Origin: a virus
Direction: 5' to 3' (one strand)
DNA: 64,000 nucleotides
IMG/VR virus record: IMGVR_UViG_3300046096_000628
Coordinates: 62,001 to 126,000 of that record
The notes under the pieces were generated by a model. It did no database searches, had not been told where the DNA came from, and worked only from the letters and a program-made list of their open reading frames with translations. The position numbers and the translations under genes were made by a program. Positions 1 to 7,829 of the stretch are shown in pieces (the stretch's first letter is position 1; every line of letters starts with the position of its first letter).

Positions 1-166
1 CGATATATTTATTACGTTGCGAGATGGATTAGTATCAAGAATCAACTCCTCGACATAGATGCCGTACCACTGACCCTCAACTAAAAAAAACACAACGAGT
101 GTCGTCTAACCACTCAAACGGCGAAGGCGGTATTCCGAGGATTTCTTTTATAAATTTAAAACTCAT
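1..166 (-). pseudogene. Hypothetical protein, partial, frame broken at a T8 run
   Basis: An ORF starts at the ATG at 166, overlapping the stop of the nuclease gene (ATGA), and reads MSFKFIKEILGIPPSPFEWL before stopping at 77-79 after 29 codons. Just before the stop the minus strand has eight T (83-90). If one T is removed, the frame stays open to the window edge with sensible protein sequence (continuing VEGQWYGIYVEELILD). I read this as one gene running off the window and broken by a 1-nt indel in the homopolymer. The alternatives are sequencing error or programmed slippage. Function is not recognised. Confidence 0.55.
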
Positions 167-831
167 CGCAAAATATTGCTTTGATTTTTGATAAGCGTGC
201 GCCAATCTGGTTTTGAATATGGCACGACAGTTGCAGTAGATTTGTTATCCGCGAAGTAAAACGCATCTGTCGTACCATTGATAGACATCTTCCACATTCC
301 GGCAGGGATGGGAATTCGATCTGCCAGTAAAGTTGGGTTAACATTATACACCGGCACAGTAACGATCCAAGTAATAGTCGGTGATTTGATTGCTGCTGCA
401 CGAACGCGAGCTTCTATTTGCTTCCACTTTCCTCGGTTGAGAATTGGAACTTGTGGAACAACATTCGTCAGATAAAACGTGTCGTACATCTGTTGATCTG
501 TTGCTGCATCCTCAGCAGCAACCATATGGCCACGATCGAACCCTGTCGTTTCGTATAGAGCTGTGCGTGGACTGTTTTTTACGCGGCTGTCGGGACGGAA
601 TCCACTAATTCGCGTAGGTGCACCAATTGCTGTACCTGGCTCAAGGCGAGCGCTAGTAAAAACAACACGGGAGTGAGCTTGGTCGTAATGAGCCACATAA
701 AAACTATTACACAACTCAATCACATCACGGTTCGCAGGAGCAATAGCTACACCATTCGGATATAGTTGTGGACACGTAGCAACTGCTGCAGTTGCTACGA
801 ATGCAATTAGTAGACTAACAATTGTCTTCAT
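163..831 (-). CDS. Secreted DNA/RNA non-specific endonuclease (NUC1/EndoG-like)
   Basis: A 222-residue protein with an N-terminal signal peptide (MKTIVSLLIAFVATAAVA) and the beta-beta-alpha-metal nuclease signature: FDRGHM near residue 98 supplies the catalytic His, and a downstream Asn-containing helix (FYLTNVVPQ) the metal-binding region. The family hydrolyses DNA and RNA non-specifically with Mg2+. The signal peptide suggests export to the periplasm, where it could degrade host or competitor nucleic acid; that role is inferred. It is translationally coupled to the 54-codon gene upstream (overlap ATGA at 828-831) and to the broken ORF downstream. Confidence 0.85.
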   Translation of the reverse strand: MKTIVSLLIAFVATAAVATCPQLYPNGVAIAPANRDVIELCNSFYVAHYDQAHSRVVFTSARLEPGTAIGAPTRISGFRPDSRVKNSPRTALYETTGFDRGHMVAAEDAATDQQMYDTFYLTNVVPQVPILNRGKWKQIEARVRAAAIKSPTITWIVTVPVYNVNPTLLADRIPIPAGMWKMSINGTTDAFYFADNKSTATVVPYSKPDWRTLIKNQSNILR

Positions 832-992
832 TGTGAATCTTTACGTAGGTCAATGTTTGGAGACTCGCCCCACTGTGGTGCTTGTGGTGGTAATGTATCC
901 TCTTTCACATCTTTCTGAAAGATTGCTTCCCAACGAGAATCCCACTCATCCTGACTTACGCTACGAGGACGTACTGCGCTTCCTTTACTCAT
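828..992 (-). CDS. Small hypothetical protein (54 aa)
   Basis: Start ATG at 992, stop TGA at 828-830 overlapping the nuclease start. The product begins MSKGSAVRPRSVSQDEWDSR and is hydrophilic, Pro/Gln-rich in its second half, with no membrane segment or recognisable domain. The overlap at both ends (its start lies inside the 3' end of the 985-1254 gene) fits a tightly packed phage operon. Confidence 0.6.
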   Translation of the reverse strand: MSKGSAVRPRSVSQDEWDSRWEAIFQKDVKEDTLPPQAPQWGESPNIDLRKDSQ

Positions 993-1254
993 GCTCCAAC
1001 TCCTTATTTTTTTCAGTTGTTTTATTTAGTTCATCAGGACGAATTTTACGAAGCCACTTTGCAGGAGAGTGAACTACTGTACCAATTCCACCATACTCAG
1101 TAACCAGATCCTTTTTAGATCGAATCTCCCAAATTGTGCCATATAGCGAGTGCTCACCAACCGTTTTGATACACTGCACGACGACACCAACTTGCGCTCC
1201 AGTTACTGTCTCTATTACAACTGCCAAGCAACCTGGCTCGAGATCACTACTCAT
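985..1254 (-). CDS. Hypothetical SH3-like small phage protein
   Basis: I chose the ATG at 1254 (MSSDLEPGCLAVVIE) over the upstream in-frame start because it overlaps the stop of the preceding gene in usual phage fashion. About 89 residues. The pattern of short beta strands around GxxxxVxxxxxVGxxSLYGTIWEI resembles small SH3/KOW-like barrels common in phages. No catalytic motif is visible. Confidence 0.6.
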   Translation of the reverse strand: MSSDLEPGCLAVVIETVTGAQVGVVVQCIKTVGEHSLYGTIWEIRSKKDLVTEYGGIGTVVHSPAKWLRKIRPDELNKTTEKNKELEHE

Positions 1255-1438
1255 GGTCAACACCTCCATTTGGTTTACTTTGAACGGCAGGCTCTACCTT
1301 AGTTAGCGAGAAAGTGCCGTCGTTATTGTCCGTCCACATAACCGTATCTCCATCTTTCCAATTGAGATCTTCACACATCGAATCTGGTAGTGGTAAGACT
1401 AGGTCATCACCATCAGCAATGAGAGATACAGTTGTCAT
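1247..1438 (-). CDS. AbrB/SpoVT-like swapped-hairpin DNA-binding protein
   Basis: A 63-residue protein with the AbrB/MazE-type layout: a short beta strand, LVLPLPDSMCEDLNWKDGD, then DNDGTFSLTKVE. This matches the 'v.iP..l...lg...Gd.v.v......l.l.k' pattern of swapped-hairpin DNA-binding domains in antitoxins and transition-state regulators. No partner toxin is visible nearby, so a stand-alone regulator is more likely. It starts one base before the stop of the MazG-like gene. Confidence 0.6.
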   Translation of the reverse strand: MTTVSLIADGDDLVLPLPDSMCEDLNWKDGDTVMWTDNNDGTFSLTKVEPAVQSKPNGGVDHE

Positions 1439-1885
1439 TTAGTACAAACCTTCTAAGTCTGGCTTTGCGTATGACGAGCCCTTCGTAATTTTACCGTTTG
1501 CATCAAATACGGGCTTACCATCAACAAACTTCGACCAGTTACTATCGTTCACCCGTGCAAGAGCGGTAGTAATATCCATACCAAGCATGTGTGCAACGCC
1601 TGTTGCCGTGACGATCTGATCGCACAGAGCATCCAGCATCTCCTTACGGTCAATCGTTAGATCCTCAAATACAACTCGTTCACCAGGTTGGATGAACCCA
1701 GTTTTAAAGGCAGTTGCCAAATTGCTCAATGCTGTTGCTACAGGCTCAGCACCTAATGCTGTAAACATTTCGCTTATCTCTTCAAAATGTACTCCCAGCG
1801 CTACCAATCGACCCTTATCATCAGGCACAGGTCGAGCAAGTTGTTGCCACTCTAACACGGAACTTAATATATCTGTTGTCTTCAT
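1439..1885 (-). CDS. MazG-like / phosphoribosyl-ATP pyrophosphohydrolase-like NTP-PPase
   Basis: A 148-residue all-alpha NTP pyrophosphatase candidate. The metal-binding pattern is present: an HFEEISEM helix (E-E-x-x-E, residues about 33-40) followed by KEMLDALCDQ (E-x-x-D-x-x-x-D). These enzymes cleave (d)NTPs to (d)NMP plus pyrophosphate; in phages they are thought to tune nucleotide or ppGpp pools. A good ribosome-binding site (AGGAGTATT) precedes the ATG at 1885. The truncated ORF at 2992-3057 resembles its N-terminus, suggesting the endonuclease at 1982-3010 landed at this locus. Confidence 0.75.
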   Translation of the reverse strand: MKTTDILSSVLEWQQLARPVPDDKGRLVALGVHFEEISEMFTALGAEPVATALSNLATAFKTGFIQPGERVVFEDLTIDRKEMLDALCDQIVTATGVAHMLGMDITTALARVNDSNWSKFVDGKPVFDANGKITKGSSYAKPDLEGLY

Positions 1886-1905
1886 AATACTCCTGTTAAT
1901 GATTT

Positions 1906-1913
1906 AATAAATA
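1906..1913 (+). promoter_or_regulatory. Putative late promoter -10 (AATAAATA)
   Basis: ATAAATA element of T4 late-promoter type upstream of the conserved hairpin and the GIY-YIG endonuclease. It has the same promoter-hairpin-SD-ATG arrangement as at 26999. Confidence 0.5.
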
Positions 1914-1926
1914 TCTAACTTAATTC

Positions 1927-1957
1927 GTAAGCCGCGATGTTATCAGCATCCGCTTAC
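1927..1957 (+). promoter_or_regulatory. Conserved leader hairpin, copy 1
   Basis: Outer stem GTAAGC (1927-1932) with GCTTAC (1952-1957), a 3/1 internal loop (CGC / C), inner stem GATG with CATC and a 7-nt loop, followed by TCTAA. The copy at 27012-27041 has the same layout, with two outer base pairs changed in a compensatory way (T-A to C-G, A-T to G-C). It sits between a late promoter and the SD of the endonuclease gene. It is probably an RNA element controlling translation or stability. Confidence 0.6.
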
Positions 1958-1981
1958 TCTAACCAACCTGGTAGGCATTAT

Positions 1982-3010
1982 ATGGTCAGCACAACTACAC
2001 ACGGAGATGGACGGGTTCCATATTTCTACATAATTCGTCACATATCATCTAATAGATGGTATGCTGGAAGTAAGTTTGGTGTCAATGCAAATCCTGCAAC
2101 ATTCATGGTTCCTGGAGGATATCGCACCTCATCAAATACGGTTCGTCGATTAATTGATATTGACGGACTCGAATCATTCGAACTTATATGTATATTAACC
2201 GAGGCAGAGTGTATGATGTCAGTGTACGACTTTGAAACTAGATTTTTGCAAGAATATTGTATAGCACAAAATCCACATTGGTTGAACCTACACAATAATA
2301 CAAACTGGACGGAGAACTCCACTTTCGGTACAGACGGCTTCAAGCAGAAAATGCAAGCAAAGTATGGGGTGTCACACAACTCTCACATTCCGGCAGTGAT
2401 AGAAAAACGAAAAACAACTCAACTCGCAAATTTCGGAGAAACTTGTTGGAAAAAGAACCCAGCGCTGCAAAGAGCGTTTGAGGATTCGATGATGTTGCGG
2501 TATGGAGTGAAAAATGTTCGATCATTGGACAGTACGAAGGCGGCAATTCGTGCTACCATGTTAACCAGATATGGAGTGGAGAATTATAACCTATCAGCTG
2601 AACTTCGCGCAAAATCTAGTGCTACGTTGATGCGTCGCACGGGATACGATCACAATACGAAGGATCCGGCAGTTATAGCCCGTAGAACAGCACGATACCT
2701 TGAAAAGACAGGATACTCTAGTCCTATGGAAAATCCAGTCATTCTTGCAAAAAAGCTACAGACGCTCGAGAGTAAGTACGGTAATAGCAACCTGAGTGCT
2801 ATTCCAGAAGTAATCGCAAAGAAAGTGGCTATTCAAAAAGCGAAAAGAGAGCGCCCCATGACGAAAGCGATCCACAAATACCTAACGGAACACAAGTTGA
2901 CACCAAAAATACTTGGAATATCGGTAGGGTATTTGCGGTTTAACGATCTCAAACTAACAAACCTATATAATGAACTAACAGAAGCTGGACATCACATTCC
3001 ACTAATTTGA
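1982..3010 (+). CDS. GIY-YIG homing endonuclease with DNA-binding repeats
   Basis: I chose the start at 1982 (MVSTTTHGDG, preceded by GGTAGG) because the earlier ATG at 1937 lies inside the leader hairpin. The N-terminal catalytic module has YFYIIRHISSNRWYAGSKFG (GIY-YIG-like; here YII..YAG), and an Arg/Glu-bearing helix follows. The rest is four to five copies of a repeat with consensus KYGV.N....P.V..K...T, a minor-groove-type module also seen in the endonuclease at 38770. A free-standing homing endonuclease moves itself by cutting uninserted alleles. It is inserted antisense to its neighbours and truncates an ORF at 2992-3057. Confidence 0.8.
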   Translation: MVSTTTHGDGRVPYFYIIRHISSNRWYAGSKFGVNANPATFMVPGGYRTSSNTVRRLIDIDGLESFELICILTEAECMMSVYDFETRFLQEYCIAQNPHWLNLHNNTNWTENSTFGTDGFKQKMQAKYGVSHNSHIPAVIEKRKTTQLANFGETCWKKNPALQRAFEDSMMLRYGVKNVRSLDSTKAAIRATMLTRYGVENYNLSAELRAKSSATLMRRTGYDHNTKDPAVIARRTARYLEKTGYSSPMENPVILAKKLQTLESKYGNSNLSAIPEVIAKKVAIQKAKRERPMTKAIHKYLTEHKLTPKILGISVGYLRFNDLKLTNLYNELTEAGHHIPLI

Positions 3011-3057
3011 ACAGCAAGTTCAAACCATTCTTTGGTTCGGGCGATTTCATTTGTCAT
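2992..3057 (-). pseudogene. Truncated MazG-like N-terminus
   Basis: The ATG at 3057 opens a frame reading MTNEIARTKEWFELAVQ, then stops within the 3' end of the endonuclease after 21 residues. The EWFELA segment lines up with EWQQLA in the first helix of the MazG-like gene at 1439-1885. It is probably the original 5' end of a MazG-type gene cut off by the endonuclease insertion. Short, so the assignment is tentative. Confidence 0.4.
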
Positions 3058-3139
3058 TTTTTAGTTCCTTAATTACGTTAATTAGTGTGGCTAGGATTGT
3101 AGTAGATGCAACAACTGTTATCACAATTTCGAGTGTCAT
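3047..3139 (-). CDS. Very small single-span membrane peptide (30 aa)
   Basis: ATG at 3139, stop at 3047-3049, overlapping the start of the truncated MazG-like ORF. The product MTLEIVITVVASTTILATLI plus a short Lys-rich tail is one predicted transmembrane helix. Small phage membrane peptides of this kind are common and of unknown role. Confidence 0.4.
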   Translation of the reverse strand: MTLEIVITVVASTTILATLINVIKELKNDK

Positions 3140-3145
3140 GTGCGG

Positions 3146-3397
3146 TTAAATTGATAGTTCAGCAAGGGTAGCAAATTGAGCTTCAGTTAGTTGTGCACCA
3201 ACGATTCGTGGGGCGCATTCGGCGCCTGCATCATCTAAGAATAGAATCGTTGGTACACCGCGAATACCATACTTGACAGCAATTTCCGTGTTGTCGTCGA
3301 TATCATTTGCTTCAATATTGATGCCACGTTGTTCAAGTTGTTTTTTCAAACCGGAACATGGGGCACACCAACTTGCTGTCATACGAACTGCTTTCAT
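3146..3397 (-). CDS. Thioredoxin/glutaredoxin-like protein
   Basis: About 83 residues from the ATG at 3397, chosen for its GGAGAAATAT ribosome-binding site. The active-site motif WCAPC lies near residue 9, and the cis-Pro loop GVPT is present near residue 50 (RGVPTILFLDD). The likely role is cytoplasmic dithiol reductant, for example for the phage class I ribonucleotide reductase, whose NrdA ends in a CSSC tail. It lies just downstream of thyX. Confidence 0.85.
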   Translation of the reverse strand: MKAVRMTASWCAPCSGLKKQLEQRGINIEANDIDDNTEIAVKYGIRGVPTILFLDDAGAECAPRIVGAQLTEAQFATLAELSI

Positions 3398-3419
3398 ATA
3401 TTTCTCCAAAAATTCTATA

Positions 3420-4349
3420 TTACCACTTTGCTTCATTTGCAATCAACTGGCGAGCTTGGATCCAACCACGGAAATTTGCAGACCACAGTGAACCGTCGCG
3501 TCGCATGTGGGTTACACCTGGCTCCCATTCATCTGTAGACCCCGATGACAATTCATTTAACATTACTTTACCTTGATGCTCAACAGGGCTAGCATGGGCC
3601 GGTTCACTCTCAATTAAACGAGAGAAAATCCGCTTTGCGGCGGCGCGCGTGTCATCCAGACGACGGTAACTAACCTGAGCACAACATGCAGCAGAGATTT
3701 TTAATGCTTCATCTTCCGATAACATATCACCATCTCCTGTCGTATACGCAACAGAACCATCTGAATTAATATTAGTGTTTACATACGGTAGGTGCCACTG
3801 ACCTGGTTGGAGAATTTGTGGTTGACTCTGGTCATATGCGAGTTGCATAACACGAGCGAGTTCATGGAATTCCGGTTGTGCATCAGGATGGTTACGGAGG
3901 TGGAAAAAGTTTGCCCACTCAGTACCTGACATGACAGTTTTCATTCGCTGCCAGGGTTCGCAAATTCGGTTTGAAATTTGCTTATGTAACCCCAGTCCCA
4001 ATAGCACTTTGGTGAAACTTACAGCATCTTTCATTGCGGCAATCCACGATGCTTTGACTCCCTCCAACGTAGACCCAGTAAGTTCTTCACGAGCTGACAT
4101 CCCTGACTGGTTCTTACCCCAATGCACTGGCATCGCAGGGTTATTGAGAATCAAATCAAGCATCTTTTCAACAGGAATGGCACGAGACGATGCGCTATTC
4201 TTACTCAACATTTTATGAGTCAGCACCTCGCCGTGTATGAACCTCGGATACTCCAATTCATATGTGAGAAGGCGGGTACCACACGTGCTAGCAACACTAT
4301 CTGCAATTACGCGGGCTGTAATTCCTTCACTACCAATAATTTCAATCAT
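3420..4349 (-). CDS. thyX: Flavin-dependent thymidylate synthase (ThyX-like)
   Basis: A 309-residue ThyX-family candidate that would methylate dUMP to dTMP using FAD, NADPH and methylene-tetrahydrofolate. The family motif RHRxxSxNExSxR is present in diverged form as THKMLSKNSASSRAIP near residue 43; the C-terminal half has FFHLRNHPDAQPEFHELAR, corresponding to the conserved 'FLxLR...AQ.EIR.lA' segment. The first RHR is altered to THK and NE to NS, typical of distant phage members, so activity should be tested. It sits beside thioredoxin, consistent with nucleotide supply. Confidence 0.75.
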   Translation of the reverse strand: MIEIIGSEGITARVIADSVASTCGTRLLTYELEYPRFIHGEVLTHKMLSKNSASSRAIPVEKMLDLILNNPAMPVHWGKNQSGMSAREELTGSTLEGVKASWIAAMKDAVSFTKVLLGLGLHKQISNRICEPWQRMKTVMSGTEWANFFHLRNHPDAQPEFHELARVMQLAYDQSQPQILQPGQWHLPYVNTNINSDGSVAYTTGDGDMLSEDEALKISAACCAQVSYRRLDDTRAAAKRIFSRLIESEPAHASPVEHQGKVMLNELSSGSTDEWEPGVTHMRRDGSLWSANFRGWIQARQLIANEAKW

Positions 4350-4367
4350 TCAATTTTTTCCTTTATA

Positions 4368-4565
4368 TTAAAATGGACGGCGTTTACGCGACATCATCGA
4401 TCGAAATTGGATTTTTTCACTATATTTCCAAGATCCGTACACTAGTACAACAAATAGAAATATCAGTGTATATACCGGAATTCCAATTGCCCACCAAGGC
4501 CACGTCACATATCCCATTACTTTCGCAATAATCAAAAGTAGTGTCAACGCTAATAATGTTTTCAT
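4368..4565 (-). CDS. Small two-span membrane protein
   Basis: About 65 residues from the ATG at 4565 (MKTLLALTLLLIIAKVMGYV). Two hydrophobic segments (residues about 2-20 and 25-45) are followed by a basic tail ending RKRRPF. An upstream in-frame start at 4592 would add nine residues but has no ribosome-binding site. Probably an inner-membrane protein; function not recognised. Confidence 0.55.
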   Translation of the reverse strand: MKTLLALTLLLIIAKVMGYVTWPWWAIGIPVYTLIFLFVVLVYGSWKYSEKIQFRSMMSRKRRPF

Positions 4566-4625
4566 GTTTGTCTCATCATAAAAATAGCCCACAACGTGAG
4601 CTACTGTGCAGGTGTTATTTACTGC

Positions 4626-5566
4626 TTACTTTTTGGTGGCTTTGAAGGGGGTCATACCACCCGTCGCTGCGTTAACATTAACTTCGTTCCACCCTGGCTG
4701 ATATTGGCCTTCTTTCAACTCGCTCATATTTTGCATGATGCAAGTTTGTAGTGCACTAATGTTTGCTGCGCGCTGACCAGAGAATTGTCGAGTGACGAAT
4801 ACGTTTTGCACAGCCAGGCTGTTGTTGTTATATACCGCAATGTTTTTGTAGTTCAGTGCTTTCACTTTATACGGCTCGCTGATTGGGGCGTCAAACGGAA
4901 CCATTGTTAGGCCAGATGATTGAGTGAGTGTTTTCACTGTACCAGAAGGCCATCCACTTACCGTAAATGCGGCTGCAACCTGACCTTTTTTAACCATTTC
5001 AAATGCTGCGCCATCATCCTTGGCATCAACGAACTGCATACCATAACCAAACTGTTTGTCAAGACGTCGACCAAGCAACTGTGCAGAACCTACTAGAGCA
5101 ACTGGTTTACCACGTAGTTCAGAGAAGCGGTTAATTACAACTGTTTGTGCTTTGCCTTCCATAAAGCCACCAAACTTCTTTTCACCTTGAATGATAAAGC
5201 CTGCAGATGACGTGATGACGTGCAGATAGTTGTTATTGACCGGAAGGATCGATTGCAGCGCAGCGATATTGTCATCACCAGTCTTCATATCTGTCCACGT
5301 ATCCACTTGGACAAACCCTACATCAGCTTCCTTAGTGGAAAGTGAGGTGAGATTGTCTAGACCACCTGCTGTGGTTACCTCACATAGATTTACTTTAGCG
5401 CCACAGACTTTGGCAACATCGGCAAACAGCAGTGAAAATCCCTTGCCTTTAGGGCCAGTAGCTACCTTGATGCCTTCACATTCAGCAGCAGGTGCACCAT
5501 CAGCTGGAGCAGCCGATGCATTAACAGCAAACGCTACTAGGGCGGCAAGTACGATTGATTTTTCAT
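4626..5566 (-). pseudogene. TAXI-type TRAP transporter solute-binding protein, frameshifted in signal peptide
   Basis: The open frame below 5306 has TAXI-family solute-binding character (GRRLDKQFGYGMQFVDAKDD; SGWPSGTVKTLTQSSGLTMVP) and ends PFKATKK. The same frame stays open upstream to about 5590 and encodes a perfect periplasmic signal (KSIVLAALVAFAVNASAAPA), but contains no start codon. The ATG at 5566 is one base out of frame: ATG is followed by five A, and six would give MKKSIVLAALVA. So the full-length gene is broken by a 1-nt deletion in a homopolymer, or the base was miscalled. A TAXI protein would bind a small substrate in the periplasm, which is unusual for a phage. Confidence 0.7.
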
Positions 5567-5578
5567 ATAGATTCTTTC

Positions 5579-5716
5579 TTAGAGATTAAACTTGGTTTGA
5601 TGTTGATTGGGAATAGGTTGAATAATAGGACCATCATCCTTCGCGAATACAGCATATAGAATGACTGCAACAAACATTGCAGATGCTACATATTTGAATA
5701 GTTTGTAAAAATCCAT
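5579..5716 (-). CDS. Small membrane protein (45 aa)
   Basis: ATG at 5716, stop at 5579-5581. The product MDFYKLFKYVASAMFVAVIL continues into one transmembrane helix with a hydrophilic Pro/Gln-rich C-terminus, suggesting an N-in single-span protein. It directly precedes the TAXI gene in the same direction. Unknown function. Confidence 0.5.
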   Translation of the reverse strand: MDFYKLFKYVASAMFVAVILYAVFAKDDGPIIQPIPNQHQTKFNL

Positions 5717-5776
5717 TTGGATCCTGGTGTTGTTAAGGTAAGTTGATTATGACTGAAGTTGAAATTGGGTTCAACC

Positions 5777-6202
5777 CTAACAGAGAGCGAAGTCATTTCG
5801 AGCGAGGTCTTTCAACCTCCAATCAATCGCGTTCCACAGAACATTATCACCCCAGTTGTAGTTGTCCTCGATGTTCCACACAATTTGCTTTCGCACGATA
5901 TCATCTTTATAACCAACTGCTTCAAACTCTCTATGCGCTTGGAGTGCATTTTCAGCATTCATAAAAATAATGTGATCAGCCCAATTGATTAAGTTGCAAC
6001 TCAATGGGATCAACGCAATGTTAACTGCACTCCCACAAGCACGTGCATTGTATCCGTGACTAGATGCAACCATTTGTGCAGTTGGGCTACGAAGCATTCC
6101 GACTGAGCAGACAAACAGGAGCCTCTTAGCTGATGTTTGACTGCTGTTATCGTACGGACACCGATCACTAAAGATCTGCTGTGTTTTGGTTTGCTTCACC
6201 AT
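5777..6202 (-). CDS. Low-molecular-weight protein tyrosine phosphatase-like protein
   Basis: 141 residues with the P-loop LLFVCSVGMLRSPTA (C-x5-R-S; Cys near residue 33), the phosphate-binding loop of LMW phosphatases, followed by A..C.SAV. A DHIIFMNAENA segment resembles the family's mid region. Stand-alone members are common in T4-like phages; their substrate is unknown. It starts close behind the RNA ligase stop at 6207. Confidence 0.75.
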   Translation of the reverse strand: MVKQTKTQQIFSDRCPYDNSSQTSAKRLLFVCSVGMLRSPTAQMVASSHGYNARACGSAVNIALIPLSCNLINWADHIIFMNAENALQAHREFEAVGYKDDIVRKQIVWNIEDNYNWGDNVLWNAIDWRLKDLARNDFALC

Positions 6203-6206
6203 CAGA

Positions 6207-7337
6207 CTAGTCTTTCATTTTCGACAAATATAAATTTGAGATTGCTTTCCAGGTGAACCGCTTGCGAGAGTTGGCCTTGAATACAAGTCCTTCACGGTTT
6301 ACGGTTGGGTTGATCAGAGACTTGCCATCAGCCATTTTGATAACATCGTCGATCGTCTTGTCACCAAACGTCCAGTTAGCATCGACGAGCGGAGCTTGTG
6401 TGAAACCATACTTTGCTGCAAATTCTGCACGCTCAGTGGGATCCATATAGCGCCCCCCTTCATTAGGCAACTGCACATCAAATAGACGGAACTCGTGCTT
6501 ATTCAACTTATAATGATTTTGCTGGACGCCTGGCCCAATTAATTCAAATTGTACAGCGATGTCTTGACCAAATTCACGTAGTTTTTGCTCTACGCCCAAA
6601 GCACGAGCAGTATCCCAAAAGGTATTTCCTTCTGTTTCCTTTAGATCAAGATTTCGCGAGCACGTACCAAATTCTCCATCCAAAATATAACAGGTAGTGG
6701 ACGACCCTTCACACTTCTCTTGCACTTCGTATGTTTCCGCTTGAAGCACGCCGTTGGCAAACGCACGGGTCAGATTTTGGATGCGTTCCTGATCAGTTTT
6801 CACAATTCGAGACGGAAAGTTACCACGAGCCATACCAGCGAGTTGGGCGGAGACTGGTGCTTCCCACTTTTGAATGCCAAGCACGTCTGTCACGTCATCA
6901 CCTTCAATAACAAATCCACCCATAGGGTTGCCACAAAGTTCAACCATCTTGTCAGTTACCACTTTTACAGGAAGCAGCAAACCCTGGGAGATTTGCCCCT
7001 TCAACCTGATAGTTCGCAGCTTTTCACCATCAACACCGTTGTACGTCTTCGGAAAGTGACCGGGCTTCGTCAAGAACGGAGCAAGAGTATTTGGGATGAA
7101 GCTGTCAATTTCAAAATATGCCGCAAGCGAGCCGACAGAAAATTCCCCTTTTTTCACCACTACGTCCCAGTTGAGAACCCGTGCAACCTCGATGTTATCT
7201 GCACCTTCAATAGGTGAGATGGAGACGATTTTTTGAATTGTGGCGAGCTTGCGGAAGCGCACTGCTTCGGCGATCGTTTGGCCTTCTGCATTGAGCAGTT
7301 CTGCAGCGGGGGTAGATGTAATATTGATTTCTGTCAT
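6207..7337 (-). CDS. RNA ligase, DRB0094/Rnl5-like with N-terminal OB domain
   Basis: 376 residues. An N-terminal OB-like domain (residues about 25-110, KIVSISPIEGADNIEVARV) precedes a nucleotidyltransferase core: motif I EKCEGSS (Lys near 208), motif IIIa/III FELIGPG, motif IV EGLVFK, and motif V FTWKAIS near the C-terminus. The enzyme would form a Lys-AMP intermediate and seal nicked RNA, for example tRNA cut by host anticodon nucleases. With the HAD protein at 30236 this may be an RNA-repair set. Confidence 0.85.
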   Translation of the reverse strand: MTEINITSTPAAELLNAEGQTIAEAVRFRKLATIQKIVSISPIEGADNIEVARVLNWDVVVKKGEFSVGSLAAYFEIDSFIPNTLAPFLTKPGHFPKTYNGVDGEKLRTIRLKGQISQGLLLPVKVVTDKMVELCGNPMGGFVIEGDDVTDVLGIQKWEAPVSAQLAGMARGNFPSRIVKTDQERIQNLTRAFANGVLQAETYEVQEKCEGSSTTCYILDGEFGTCSRNLDLKETEGNTFWDTARALGVEQKLREFGQDIAVQFELIGPGVQQNHYKLNKHEFRLFDVQLPNEGGRYMDPTERAEFAAKYGFTQAPLVDANWTFGDKTIDDVIKMADGKSLINPTVNREGLVFKANSRKRFTWKAISNLYLSKMKD

Positions 7338-7451
7338 ATAAAACCTTATTGATAATTGTTGTGGTGATATAATATAGCCACTATTGGATTTTGATATAGT
7401 AAGTAATTATTATCAATGTTAGTAATGTTGGGTTCAAGCGCGTTGGGGGTT

Positions 7452-7613
7452 CTACTCAACAACCCATTCTTGATATTCACGCCACTCGAAGGCAGTAGAT
7501 TTAAATTCGTCCTTCCAAACAAGTGCTTCTACCTCATCCGCAAAAACTTTCCATACTTCCTTAAAAATGTCGCAGGAGTCGTAGTAACAAGTATACCCAA
7601 TATAGACTATCAT
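7452..7613 (-). CDS. Hypothetical protein (53 aa)
   Basis: ATG at 7613 overlaps the TGA of the upstream gene; stop TAG at 7452-7454. Begins MIVYIGYTCYYDSCDIFKEV and is rich in aromatic and acidic residues (Trp/Glu/Asp), ending FEWREYQEWVVE. No domain recognised. Confidence 0.55.
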   Translation of the reverse strand: MIVYIGYTCYYDSCDIFKEVWKVFADEVEALVWKDEFKSTAFEWREYQEWVVE

Positions 7614-7825
7614 TTAAAATATCCCTCTGTTGGATGAGCTTTTACAATACCAGGGTTCGGAAACCCGCCAAAACCTTCACACGGACTGTCAACGTTGACA
7701 CTCTTGGGAGTAAATCCATAGTTTACTTCAACGTATTTGACAATTTCAACTAACGTAGGATCAACACCATCGAATACGAGCGTGACCCAACCATCGAGGT
7801 AATTTTTACTACTATCGTAAATCAT
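7610..7825 (-). CDS. Hypothetical protein (71 aa)
   Basis: The start at 7825 (MIYDSSKNYLDGW) is preferred because an AAGGAT ribosome-binding site precedes it. A small acidic protein ending HPTEGYFK; no recognisable motif. Coupled to the genes on both sides in the early operon started at 8071-8099. Confidence 0.55.
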   Translation of the reverse strand: MIYDSSKNYLDGWVTLVFDGVDPTLVEIVKYVEVNYGFTPKSVNVDSPCEGFGGFPNPGIVKAHPTEGYFK

Positions 7826-7829
7826 GGTG

